Assembly (NCBI RefSeq): GCF_030440425.1
Contig: NZ_CP098023.1
Location: forward strand, 1,911,501 to 1,975,500
Direction of reading: 5' to 3'
Length of the DNA: 64,000 nt
From: Microbulbifer sp. MI-G
GTDB taxonomy: Bacteria; Pseudomonadota; Gammaproteobacteria; Pseudomonadales; Cellvibrionaceae
Made by a program: the position numbers and the translations under genes. Below the pieces are notes generated by a model that saw nothing but the letters and a program-made list of their open reading frames with translations, made no database searches and was not told the origin of the DNA. Shown here piece after piece: positions 18,766 to 27,575 of the stretch (positions are counted from its first letter, which is position 1; the number at the start of each line of letters is the position of its first letter).

Positions 18766-19647
18766 ATGGCAACGGTAGCGTTTATTGGCCTCGGGGTCAT
18801 GGGATATCCCATGGCAGGCTATCTCTCGAGGGCAGGCCACTGTGTACGGGTATATAATCGCACGCTCAGCCGCAAAGATCAGTGGCTGCGTGCATACACT
18901 GGTTGGGGTTTTGCAACCCCGGGCGAAGCCGCGCGCGGTGCAGAGGTGGTTTTTACCTGCGTGGGAAATGACCATGATTTGTCCGAAGTGGTGCGCGGAG
19001 AGCAGGGTGCTCTTGCCGCCATGGGGCGGGGTACACTGCTGGTGGATCATACCACTGTATCCGCAGATATCACCCGATCACTCGCCGTTTGCGCCCGCGA
19101 TCGGGAGATTGGATATCTCGATGCCCCGGTATCCGGTGGCCAGGCAGGTGCGCAAAAGGGAAGCTTAACGGTGATGGTGGGTGGTCAGGAAGCGGATTAT
19201 CAGCGCGCGCTCCCTTTGATCAATTGCTATGCAGATGCGGTGAAGTTGATGGGCCCGGTAGGCAGTGGGCAACTGTGCAAGATGGTCAATCAGATTTGTA
19301 TCGCCGGCGTCGTCCAGGGGCTTGCCGAAGGCCTGCACTTTGCCAAGGCAGCGGGACTCGATGCGGAAGAAGTTGTCAGTGTGATTTCCAAGGGCGCCGC
19401 GCAGAGCTGGCAGATGGAAAATCGCTCGAAAACCATGCTGGCGGGGGAATACGAGCATGGATTTGCCGTCGACTGGATGCGCAAAGACCTGGCAATTGTC
19501 CTGGATGAGGCCCGGCGCAACGGTGCCCTGTTGCCGCTGACCGCCCTGGTGGACCAATTTTACAGTGAGGTACAGGCTATCGGGGGCTCCCGCTGGGATA
19601 CTTCCAGCCTCTTTGCACGACTGATGAAGATACGCCCCTTCGAATGA
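18766..19647 (+). CDS. NAD(P)-dependent beta-hydroxyacid dehydrogenase (HIBADH family)
   Basis: A 293-residue oxidoreductase. The N-terminal Rossmann motif is VAFIGLGVMGYPMAGYL, followed by YNRT; the substrate signature DAPVSGGQAGAQKGSLTVMVGG and the catalytic-lysine region GQLCKMVNQ are both present. Family members oxidise 3-hydroxyisobutyrate or reduce tartronate semialdehyde or succinic semialdehyde; the sequence does not tell which. It lies four bases after uppP, so it is probably part of the same transcript with no obvious functional link. Confidence 0.92.
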   Translation: MATVAFIGLGVMGYPMAGYLSRAGHCVRVYNRTLSRKDQWLRAYTGWGFATPGEAARGAEVVFTCVGNDHDLSEVVRGEQGALAAMGRGTLLVDHTTVSADITRSLAVCARDREIGYLDAPVSGGQAGAQKGSLTVMVGGQEADYQRALPLINCYADAVKLMGPVGSGQLCKMVNQICIAGVVQGLAEGLHFAKAAGLDAEEVVSVISKGAAQSWQMENRSKTMLAGEYEHGFAVDWMRKDLAIVLDEARRNGALLPLTALVDQFYSEVQAIGGSRWDTSSLFARLMKIRPFE

Positions 19648-19732
19648 TCTATTTGTCCTGCCGTTCGTTCCCGGGCCGGGTGTTTGTATGGCCGACCCGG
19701 GTTATATACCGCGCAGTTGTTGCTGATTCACG

Positions 19733-20971
19733 ATGAAAACGCTCCTGCTCTCTGCCTACGATGCCCACAGCCATAGGCGCTGGCGCAAGGGTCTGGTTGC
19801 TGCCTTTCCCGAATGGCAATGGGTTGTGCTGGCCCTTCCGCCCCGTTACTTCAGTTGGCGTATCCGTGGCAACAGTCTCACCTGGGCCAGAGGGGATGCT
19901 GCGCGGACTTTGCGACAGGATTGGGACCTGATAATTGCCACTTCGATGACAGATCTCAGTGCTTTGCGCGGGCTGGTACCGGAATTAGCCGGGGTGCCTG
20001 TTGTTGTCTACTTTCATGAAAATCAGTTTGCCTACCCGGCGAGCGCCGATACCACCCGGTCCATAGAGCCACAAATGCTGAATATCTATACGGCGCTGGC
20101 CGGAAACCTGTTGCTTTTTAATTCCGAATTTAACCGCCGCACCCTGATCGACGGTGCCGCCAGGCTATTAAAGCGCTTCCCCGATGGTGTGCCGGTGGGC
20201 ATCTGCGAAGAAATGGAGCGCAAATCCCGGGTACTGCCGGTGCCCCTGGAGGATTCCCTGTTTATCGCTGCCCGCAATGCCACCCCAGAGTCCAGTGTGG
20301 CCCGGAAGTATCGCTGGACTCAGGGCTATCAGGGGGCAATTCCCCCAGGGGCTTTGGTTATCAGCTGGGCTGCGCGCTGGGAATATGACAAGGGACCCGA
20401 ACGCCTGTTGTGTATTCTGCGGGGACTGAAATCGAAAGGGGTGGATTTCCTGCTCAACCTGATGGGCCAGTCCTTCCGCAGCTGCCCCGAGGCACTAACG
20501 CGCATTCAGCGGGAATTTGCCCAACACCTGTTGGTAGTGGGCTATGTACAAAACGCGGAGACCTACCGCGATATCCTCAGAAACAGCCACGTATTTCTCT
20601 CCACTGCCCACCATGAGTTTCAGGGGCTGGCAGTGATGGAGGCCGCGATAACCGGGTGCACGCCACTGGTTCCGGATGAACAGTGTTACCCTGAGTACTA
20701 CCCCCACTCCTTGCGCTATACCGGCGTTGCCGATGCGCTTGTCAAGCTGGCATCCCTGGCCGTTCAGGTCAGAGAACACAGGTCTTTGCCAAAGGTGGAG
20801 TTTGGGGCGTTTTCCTGGCAACAGCAGCGGCGGGCATACAGCGACTGCCTGTATCGCCTGGCTCGTAAAGAGCACTTACGGAATAAAACAAGAGCACCGC
20901 GTACAAGCGCGGAAGGCGATGTGCCGACGCTTGACACAGACTCCCTGGAAGCAAACAATCCCGCTCGGTAG
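19733..20971 (+). CDS. tRNA-queuosine alpha-mannosyltransferase-like glycosyltransferase (DUF3524)
   Basis: A 412-residue protein of the GTDC1/QTMAN family. The N-terminus has LLSAYDAHSHRRW, PRYFSWRIRGN and ATSMTDLSALRGL; then VVYFHENQFAYP, ISWAARWEYDKGPERLL and, in the GT-B C-terminal half, FLSTAHHEFQGLAVMEAA with a sugar-nucleotide-binding glutamate. The animal enzyme adds mannose to queuosine in tRNA-Asp; bacterial homologues are reported more recently. Here it presumably modifies queuosine tRNA, but a mannosyl donor and acceptor are not shown by the sequence. The last 45 residues are basic and low-complexity. It starts 85 bases after the oxidoreductase gene. Confidence 0.82.
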   Translation: MKTLLLSAYDAHSHRRWRKGLVAAFPEWQWVVLALPPRYFSWRIRGNSLTWARGDAARTLRQDWDLIIATSMTDLSALRGLVPELAGVPVVVYFHENQFAYPASADTTRSIEPQMLNIYTALAGNLLLFNSEFNRRTLIDGAARLLKRFPDGVPVGICEEMERKSRVLPVPLEDSLFIAARNATPESSVARKYRWTQGYQGAIPPGALVISWAARWEYDKGPERLLCILRGLKSKGVDFLLNLMGQSFRSCPEALTRIQREFAQHLLVVGYVQNAETYRDILRNSHVFLSTAHHEFQGLAVMEAAITGCTPLVPDEQCYPEYYPHSLRYTGVADALVKLASLAVQVREHRSLPKVEFGAFSWQQQRRAYSDCLYRLARKEHLRNKTRAPRTSAEGDVPTLDTDSLEANNPAR

Positions 20972-21074
20972 TGCGGGTATCTCAGTGGAAATGGCGCGAT
21001 CACGGCTGTTGTCACCGGCAGGAGGTAACCGATGCAGGTACCGGCATGGTATGGATGCCTTTGCCTAAGCGGGG

Positions 21075-22787
21075 TTAGCGCAGAAAATTGTCTTTCAGCA
21101 GGTCGACCACTTCGTCCCCGCGTCCACTGAGTATGGCTTTGAGGCCAAATAAAGCTGTGGACGATACCTGCTGTGCTTTGATTGATGGCGGCATAACCAA
21201 TTCCATACGGTTCACGGTGACATCCAGCAGGGCGGGTCCCTCTGCGGCCAGCCAGCGCTGCATGGCCTCGGACAGGTTCCCGGCTTTGTCCACCTTCTCC
21301 CCCCAAAAACCGCAGACTTCCGCCAGGCGGTCGAAGTCCGGATTTTTTAACTCGGTGTAGCTGTCCAGCATTCCCTCGATGCGCTGTTCCATTTCCACGA
21401 AACCGAGAGAATGGTTGTTAAATACCAGCAGCTTCACAGGGATCTTTTCCTGCACCAGTGTGAGCAGATCTCCCATCAGCATGGTCAGGCCGCCATCGCC
21501 ACACAGGGCGATCACCTGGCGACCGGGGTATGCCTTGGCCATACCCAGCGCCTGCGGATAGGCATTGGCCATAGTGCCGTGAGACAGACTGGTGAGGAAG
21601 GAGCGCTTACCGTTGGCATGTAGGTGGCGCAGCATCCATACCATTGGTGAACCACCGTCTGCGGTGAAGGCCGCATCTTCACCAGCCAGTTTGTCCAGGG
21701 TCTGGGCGACAAACTGGGGATGGATCAAGCTGGGGTCTGGTTCGTTGCCGCGTTTCTGCAACTGCTTCAGATCACTGCTGTAGCGCGCGCGCAGGCTATC
21801 CAGAAATGTCTTATCGCTGCGGGGCTTCAGGCGCGGCAGCAGGGCTGACACTGTTGTGTTGATATCGCCTACCAGCCCCATGTCCACGGCAGTGCGGCGG
21901 CCGAGGTGGGAGGCCTCGATATCCACCTGGATAATAGTGGCCTTTTCCGGGTAAAACTGCGTGTAGGCGAAGTCGGAGCCAAGGCACAGCAGCAGATCGC
22001 AGGTCATCACGGCGCGGTATCCGGCCGGGTTGCCTATGAGACCGTTCATACCCACATTGCAGGGATTGTCGTAGTCCAGGAATTCTTTGGCCCGGGTGGT
22101 GTGGACTATGGGCGCTGCCAATTGTTGGCCGAGCTCGACCACGGCATCGTGGGCAAAGCGGCAGCCGATGCCACCATAAATGGTGATATTCTTCGCCCGA
22201 TTGAGTTTGTCCGCCAGGGCGTCCAGCGCTGCATCTTCCGGACGTGTCAGCCACCGTGGCCTGTGGACCGACCAGGGTATGCTGTCCTTTGATTTTATTT
22301 TAAACATGTCGCCATTGACCACCACTACCGCCACACCGCGGTGGTTGAGTGCAGCCTGAGCGGCCTGGCTCACGATTCGCCGAGCCTGATCCGGATGGGC
22401 AATGGGCTCACAGAACACGGAGCACTGCTCGTAGAGTTTTTTCTGATCGACTTCCTGCGGGTATCCCAGCCCCTGTTCAGAGCGGTCGATGTTCGAAGCG
22501 ATCAGTAGCACCGGTGCACCGTTTCTGTGGCTTTCAAAAATGCCGTTGATAAAGTGCAGGCTGCCGGGGCCGGTTGTGCCGGCACAGACGCTTAATTCGC
22601 CACTCAGGTAGGATTCGCCCCCGGCGGCGAAAGCGCCCACCTCTTCATGACGGACGTGGATCCATTCGAGTTTGGAGTGTCGCACGGCCGAGGTGAAATG
22701 GTTGATGGTATCGCCGACAATACCGTAGCAGCGTTTCGCGCCGGCTTTGACCAGGGTGTCAGCGATGATTTCTGAGACCGTCAGCAT
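21075..22787 (-). CDS. poxB: Pyruvate dehydrogenase (quinone) / pyruvate oxidase-like ThDP enzyme
   Basis: A 570-residue thiamine-diphosphate enzyme with the three-domain layout of PoxB. The Pyr domain has the catalytic-Glu motif RHEEVGAFAAGGE and AGTTGPGSLHFINGIFES; the middle FAD-binding domain covers about residues 190-340; the PP domain has the ThDP motif CGDGGLTMLMGDL through NNHSLGFVEMEQ. PoxB decarboxylates pyruvate to acetate and CO2 with electrons passed to quinone. The C-terminus is that of a membrane-associating tail. It lies 40 bases downstream of the FMN-binding glutamate-synthase-like gene, likely in one operon. Acetolactate synthase-like function is less likely. Confidence 0.88.
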   Translation of the reverse strand: MLTVSEIIADTLVKAGAKRCYGIVGDTINHFTSAVRHSKLEWIHVRHEEVGAFAAGGESYLSGELSVCAGTTGPGSLHFINGIFESHRNGAPVLLIASNIDRSEQGLGYPQEVDQKKLYEQCSVFCEPIAHPDQARRIVSQAAQAALNHRGVAVVVVNGDMFKIKSKDSIPWSVHRPRWLTRPEDAALDALADKLNRAKNITIYGGIGCRFAHDAVVELGQQLAAPIVHTTRAKEFLDYDNPCNVGMNGLIGNPAGYRAVMTCDLLLCLGSDFAYTQFYPEKATIIQVDIEASHLGRRTAVDMGLVGDINTTVSALLPRLKPRSDKTFLDSLRARYSSDLKQLQKRGNEPDPSLIHPQFVAQTLDKLAGEDAAFTADGGSPMVWMLRHLHANGKRSFLTSLSHGTMANAYPQALGMAKAYPGRQVIALCGDGGLTMLMGDLLTLVQEKIPVKLLVFNNHSLGFVEMEQRIEGMLDSYTELKNPDFDRLAEVCGFWGEKVDKAGNLSEAMQRWLAAEGPALLDVTVNRMELVMPPSIKAQQVSSTALFGLKAILSGRGDEVVDLLKDNFLR

Positions 22788-22827
22788 AGTGTTCTCCGCA
22801 GAAGGGGCAGTTGGAGAGAAATTGTGT

Positions 22828-24507
22828 TCAGTACGGACTGCGTCGAATCGACTGTTTCAATCCCATGTCGAGCCTGACGGTGGGCAGGAATGAGTCCGCC
22901 TGTGCGGCCAGCCACCAGTGTCCGTAGGGCGTTTCCTCGGGCGCCTCGATCAGGGATTTCTCATCGATAAAATGCCAGATATGGTGAATGGGCTTTGAGT
23001 CGCCGCTGCTGAGGTTGTGATATAGGTGGTAGGGTTTCAGGTCGCGCGGATTACTCAGGCCGGCGGCAGCGACAATATTGCCCAGGGCCTCCAGTGTTTT
23101 AGCCTGAAATGCCGCTGCGCGCTTACTCTGGACTTCCACTACCAGTCCGCGCTGGCGGCGGGGGTCCTGGGTGGTGACGCCGGTGGGGCAGGTGTCGGTG
23201 TGGCAGCGCTGTGACTGTATACAGCCAATGGAAAACATGAATGCCCGCGCAGCATTGCACCAGTCGGCGCCGACCGCTAGGCACGCCGCCAGGCCGGAAG
23301 CAGAGAACAGTTTGCCGCTGGCAGCGAGACGGACCTTATCGCGCAGGCCCGCCCCTACCAGGGCGTTGCGCATCACGATCAGGCCCTCCAGAAGCGGCAT
23401 ACCCACATGGTTGGAGAGTTCCAGCGGTGCAGCACCTGTGCCACCCTCGGACCCATCGACCACAATAAAGTCGAGTAAAATCCCGGTTTCGCACATGGCT
23501 TTCATAATGGCCATCACTTCATAAATATGACCCACACAGAGTTTAATGCCAACCGGTTTGCCTCCGGAGAGTGAGCGCATCTGGTCGGCAAACTGGAGCA
23601 GTTCTATGGGGGTGGAAAACATGGAGTGCGCACGCGGAGACACACAATCCATCCCGGGTGTTACTTTTCGCGTGGATGCGATTTCCTGTGTGACCTTTAC
23701 CCCTGGCAACACCCCACCATGACCGGGTTTGGCACCCTGGCTGAGTTTGATTTCCGTCATCTTCACCTGGTCGTCGCAGGCTTCGCGGAAGAGATCCGGG
23801 TTAAAGCTGCCATCGGGATTGCGGGTGCCAAAGTAGCCGGAGCCCAGCTCCCATACCAGATCGCCGCCATGCTTGCGGTGGTAGGGGCTGATGCCCCCCT
23901 CACCGGTATCCTGGTAAAAACCGCCAATCGCGGCCCCTTTATTGAGGGCCTCAACGGCGACGGCGGAGAGTGCGCCAAAACTCATCGCAGAGACATTGAG
24001 CAGCGAGACATTGTAGGGTTGCGAACACTGCTCTGTCCCAACCTTGATGCACGCTCCCACATCCACTTTGTCTGCCGGGGTAATAGAGTGTGTCAGCCAC
24101 GTACTCTCGGGGGCCTGGACATCCAGTTCGGTTCCAAAGGGGTGCATATCAGAGTAGCCATCGGCGCGGGCATTGACCAGGCGACGGGCCTCGTAGCTGA
24201 ACGGCAGGCCCTCCTCATCGCCTTCGACGATATAGGCGCGGAAATAGGGGCGCAAATTCAGGAACATCCAGCGGATACGGGCGGCTACCGGATAGTTGCG
24301 GGTCAGTGTCCACTGGCGCTGGAATATATCGTAAATGCCCAGGATCAACAGTGTCAGGCTTCCCCCCAGGGCAATCAGCCACCAACTGCTTACTGTCACC
24401 GTGAGTATCAGGAAAAAGGGTGTCAGGAACAGGGCACTCAGTGGAATAATGGCACGTTTGAGTCCGTTCCTGCAGGAGAAGGCCTGCCAAGCATTGGATA
24501 TCATCAT
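22828..24507 (-). CDS. FMN-binding glutamate synthase family protein, membrane-anchored
   Basis: A 559-residue protein. Two hydrophobic segments at about residues 20-60 (LSALFLTPFFLILTVTVSSW, then LIALGGSLTLLILGIY) would anchor it in the inner membrane. The rest is a glutamate-synthase FMN barrel: LLNVSAMSFGALSAVAVEAL, GGFYQDTGEGGISPYHRK, LSQGAKPGHGGVLPG, FIVVDGSEGGTGAAPLEL and the cysteine segment CIQSQRCHTDTCPTGVTTQ that resembles the 3Fe-4S site. No amidotransferase domain is present, so it is not a complete GltB. Its substrate is unknown. It is the first gene of a likely two-gene operon with poxB. Confidence 0.88.
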   Translation of the reverse strand: MMISNAWQAFSCRNGLKRAIIPLSALFLTPFFLILTVTVSSWWLIALGGSLTLLILGIYDIFQRQWTLTRNYPVAARIRWMFLNLRPYFRAYIVEGDEEGLPFSYEARRLVNARADGYSDMHPFGTELDVQAPESTWLTHSITPADKVDVGACIKVGTEQCSQPYNVSLLNVSAMSFGALSAVAVEALNKGAAIGGFYQDTGEGGISPYHRKHGGDLVWELGSGYFGTRNPDGSFNPDLFREACDDQVKMTEIKLSQGAKPGHGGVLPGVKVTQEIASTRKVTPGMDCVSPRAHSMFSTPIELLQFADQMRSLSGGKPVGIKLCVGHIYEVMAIMKAMCETGILLDFIVVDGSEGGTGAAPLELSNHVGMPLLEGLIVMRNALVGAGLRDKVRLAASGKLFSASGLAACLAVGADWCNAARAFMFSIGCIQSQRCHTDTCPTGVTTQDPRRQRGLVVEVQSKRAAAFQAKTLEALGNIVAAAGLSNPRDLKPYHLYHNLSSGDSKPIHHIWHFIDEKSLIEAPEETPYGHWWLAAQADSFLPTVRLDMGLKQSIRRSPY

Positions 24508-24765
24508 AGGGGGTCAGTTGCCGTGTTGTTGGCGTTACCGAGAGTTCTGATACTGAACCTAGATCATTCGCGACGACTTTGCCGCGATTGCGCTGGGATT
24601 TGCTGTCGTTAATCTGGCAGCCACATAGATTGTCGGCCTATGGTGGCACTGACGAGCATCCGCCGGTGTTGAGCTGTTGCGGGCGGCACCGCGCAATTGT
24701 GGCGGTGTTTCAAGGCTGTGAATGGCACAGGGGAGGGAATACCAGCTGGGCGGTTGAACAATCCC

Positions 24766-25917
24766 CTAGCGGGTAAGTGCCGGCAGACGTTCCCGGGTCA
24801 AGGTCTCCAGCGCAGTCACCACAGAAAAGCTGTTCAACTCCATCAAGATGTCGTCCAGGTCCAGGAGTTGCCAGCAGGCCTGTGCACCGGCTTTGGGCGC
24901 ATTTCCCTGTAAAAACTGACGGGATAGAGCCACTGCCGGTGCTGCAGATATCCAGGCACCATCACCGTTTAAGCCGAGAATCTGCCACTGCTTGGTGGTG
25001 CTTTCGCCCTGCCTGTTTTCTCCACCGGCACGCACGAGCATACCGCTGTGCGGGCTGCCGCCCGGCCAGTGCGCACTGAGTTTGCACCCGAGTGCGGCCA
25101 GTCGAGTAATGGGTAACGGTAGGTGCTGGCGGGTCAGGTGGGCACAGGCAGACAGGCAGACTTGCACAGTGCGCGGTTCCAGGCCGGTTGCGAAACGCGC
25201 ACTGTGCAGTTGCGGGAAGTGCCGGGGACAGAGTTCGAGATCTGGCGCATCAGAGTCGCTTAGCCAGCGTTTGCCCACCGGGTGCGCCAGGGCCACTGGG
25301 CGCAGGTGCTTGCCGCTAAATGACTCGTGCCAGCGGCCTTTTTGCAGCTGTGGAAAGCTCTGCCCCAGGGATTTCAAACCCGTTCCAGCTGTGCCCAACT
25401 CGCAGTTTGTGTAGTGTGCCGGTGCGACGGCGATCTCCACCGAGTGGATAATCGGCAATTCCCTCTGTATCTCGGCAAGGGCGGCGGAGCTCAATGCCGG
25501 TAGGGTACCGGCCCCGGACACCATGGCAATGCCCGCAGCCTCGGCGGCAGGAGACAAACGGTGAAAATCGCAGACAGAGCGGCGTGCATTGGAGATATCA
25601 ATGTAAGGCGTGCGAGATTCAATGCAGGCTTTGGCAACGCGGTTGTCGGTGTCATTTTGAATGGGGCCGGCGCAGTGGATCAGCAGGTCCAGGTGCAAGG
25701 CTTTAAGCTGTGCAGCGAGGTTGATGGCGTCCCTTTGCAGACGCAGCCCTTCAGCGGTGCCGCCAAGCTTTTTCGCGCATCGGTCGGCCAGCGCTTTGTT
25801 GCGACCGGAGATAATCAGTTGTATCTCCGGCTCAACACTCAACATTTGTGCAATGCGTGCGCCAAGCCTGCCGTAGCCGCCGAGTATCAATACACGCTTG
25901 TTCAGGTTATTGATCAC
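24766..25917 (-). CDS. Saccharopine dehydrogenase-like NAD(P)-binding protein
   Basis: A 383-residue protein with an N-terminal Rossmann fold (VLILGGYGRLGARIAQML, then ISGRNKALADRCAKKLGG) and HCAGPIQNDTDNRVAKACI typical of the saccharopine-dehydrogenase NADP-binding family. YIDISNARRSVCDFHRL and SGAGTLPALSSAALAEI follow. The C-terminal half is weakly conserved. The substrate is unknown; such proteins are often annotated only as oxidoreductases. It is transcribed alone, downstream of and codirectional with ppiB-lpxH but 177 bases away. Confidence 0.82.
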   Translation of the reverse strand: MINNLNKRVLILGGYGRLGARIAQMLSVEPEIQLIISGRNKALADRCAKKLGGTAEGLRLQRDAINLAAQLKALHLDLLIHCAGPIQNDTDNRVAKACIESRTPYIDISNARRSVCDFHRLSPAAEAAGIAMVSGAGTLPALSSAALAEIQRELPIIHSVEIAVAPAHYTNCELGTAGTGLKSLGQSFPQLQKGRWHESFSGKHLRPVALAHPVGKRWLSDSDAPDLELCPRHFPQLHSARFATGLEPRTVQVCLSACAHLTRQHLPLPITRLAALGCKLSAHWPGGSPHSGMLVRAGGENRQGESTTKQWQILGLNGDGAWISAAPAVALSRQFLQGNAPKAGAQACWQLLDLDDILMELNSFSVVTALETLTRERLPALTR

Positions 25918-26094
25918 CTGGGTCGCACTCCTCTCCCCCGAGGTAGGCGTTGATCATGCAATGGTCCAATGGGAAAAATCAAGAAAATCTGTCTTTGTCC
26001 CGAACGGCGCTGCTGTCTCTGGCCGATCTTTCCTTTCGGCACGTGAAACCCGTAAATGGGAGCCGATACTCTTTGTGTGGGCTTTGGTGTTGGT

Positions 26095-26820
26095 TCAGGC
26101 GATAGGCCAGCGCATTAACTCAAGGGCGTCTTTGCCCGCCTTCAGGCACCACCCAGACTTATCCCAATCCCCCAACACAATGCGCTCTACCGGCTTGGTG
26201 TCAATGGTGAGGAGGTGGCGCCCGGGCCTGTGGGTATGGCCGTGGATCAGTATGTCCACATGGTATTTGCGCATCATTCTTTCCACTTCTTCAGGGGTGA
26301 CATCCATGATGTCCACGGCCTTTCGACTGTTCATGGCCGTGGAAACCGCGCGGATTTGTGCCGCGATGGCACGGCGCTCTTCCAGCGACTTGGCCAGCAG
26401 CGCCTGTTGCCAGTTGGGGTCGCGGGCCTGACGGCGAAATGTCATATATGCCTCGTCCCGGGTACACAGGCTGTCGCCGTGCATCAACAGGACCCGATGG
26501 CCGGCGAGGGAGAGTATTGTGGGGTCTTGCAGCAATACCGCACCGACGCGCTGGGCAAAATCGACGCCGAGGAGAAAGTCGCGGTTGCCGTGCATCAGAT
26601 ACACTTCAACACCGCTGCCACTGTAACGGCTGAGTTCAAGCACAACCTCATGGACCAGGGGGGCATCGTCGTCATCGCCGACCCAGGCTTCGAAGAAGTC
26701 GCCGAGGATATACAGGGCGCTGGCGCCGGCGGCCGGACCGCGCAGGAAATCAAAGAAGGCCCTGGTGATCCTGGGGCGGCCCGCATCGAGGTGCAGATCA
26801 GAAATCAAATAAGTGGACAA
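26095..26820 (-). CDS. lpxH: UDP-2,3-diacylglucosamine diphosphatase LpxH
   Basis: A 241-residue calcineurin-like phosphoesterase. All metal motifs are present: ISDLHLD, LGDFFEAWVGDDDD, HGNRDFLLG, LLMHGDSLC and HGHTHRPGRH. LpxH cleaves UDP-2,3-diacylglucosamine to lipid X and UMP in lipid A synthesis at the inner face of the inner membrane. The start is TTG at 26820, preceded by GAGGAA; no ATG or GTG exists at the family's normal N-terminus, so this unusual start is well supported. It lies 36 bases after ppiB and is probably co-transcribed. Confidence 0.94.
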   Translation of the reverse strand: MSTYLISDLHLDAGRPRITRAFFDFLRGPAAGASALYILGDFFEAWVGDDDDAPLVHEVVLELSRYSGSGVEVYLMHGNRDFLLGVDFAQRVGAVLLQDPTILSLAGHRVLLMHGDSLCTRDEAYMTFRRQARDPNWQQALLAKSLEERRAIAAQIRAVSTAMNSRKAVDIMDVTPEEVERMMRKYHVDILIHGHTHRPGRHLLTIDTKPVERIVLGDWDKSGWCLKAGKDALELMRWPIA

Positions 26821-26856
26821 TGTTCCTCGCCTTAGGGTCCCCGGTGATCGGTAGAA

Positions 26857-27366
26857 TTACTTATCGGTGTAGTCTTCGGAGAGGCTGACACCGGTGATTT
26901 CGATGGTTTCAAGCGGTACATCCTGGTGAAAGCCCTTGCTGCCGGTTTTTACGCTCTTGATTTTGTTGACCACGTCCATGCCATCGGCAACTTTACCGAA
27001 AACACAATAGCCCCAACCCTGGGCATCTTGACTGCGAAAGTTCAGGAAGTCGTTGTCTTTGACGTTGATAAAGAACTGGGAGCTGGCGGAGTGCGGGTCC
27101 ATGGTGCGGGCCATGGCCAGGGTACCCACGTCGTTCTTCAGGCCGTTGTTGGCCTCGTTTTCGATGGTTTCTCGGGTTTTCTTCTGCTCCATATCGGGGG
27201 TCATACCGCCCCCCTGGATCATAAAGTTGTCGATCACCCGGTGGAAAATGGTCCCCGTATAAAAATCGTCACGACAGTACTGAAGGAAGTTGGCTGCCGT
27301 TTTTGGTGCCTTGTCAAAATCCAGTTCGATAGTGATGTCTCCGTGGGTGGTGTGCAGGGTGATCAT
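26857..27366 (-). CDS. ppiB: Cytoplasmic peptidyl-prolyl cis-trans isomerase B
   Basis: A 169-residue cyclophilin without a signal peptide, so cytoplasmic. The active-site residues appear in [16 protein letters not shown], the [18 protein letters not shown] segment and [15 protein letters not shown]. It catalyses proline isomerisation. It is the first gene of a ppiB-lpxH pair, the arrangement commonly seen in gammaproteobacteria, and diverges from glnS. Confidence 0.95.
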   Translation of the reverse strand: MITLHTTHGDITIELDFDKAPKTAANFLQYCRDDFYTGTIFHRVIDNFMIQGGGMTPDMEQKKTRETIENEANNGLKNDVGTLAMARTMDPHSASSQFFINVKDNDFLNFRSQDAQGWGYCVFGKVADGMDVVNKIKSVKTGSKGFHQDVPLETIEITGVSLSEDYTDK

Positions 27367-27532
27367 AAAATGTCCTATAACGGTTGGTTTGGGGCGGCAT
27401 GATACCCTGTAGTCCGGGGCTGTAAAACGTCGAGCCGAGATATCTGCAAGGGTTGCTTAAAAAGTGTGCACTATCGATGCGTTTCATCGGCACTCGCCCG
27501 CTCAAATCAGATATTCTGTGCCACAACTAGGC

Positions 27533-27538
27533 TATAAT
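27533..27538 (+). promoter_or_regulatory. Probable -10 box of the glnS promoter
   Basis: A perfect TATAAT lies 37 bases before the glnS ATG, followed by GCGCCGC. No good -35 hexamer is visible. Confidence 0.5.
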
Positions 27539-27575
27539 GCGCCGCTGACATTTGCACAGTTGTAACGGAAAACCT

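Noticed and set aside
23626..24612. A 328-codon plus-strand frame inside the glutamate-synthase-like gene
   Set aside because: It is antisense to a clear FMN-barrel protein and shows no family motifs.
26215..26835. A 206-codon plus-strand frame across lpxH
   Set aside because: It is antisense to LpxH, whose metal motifs are all present.
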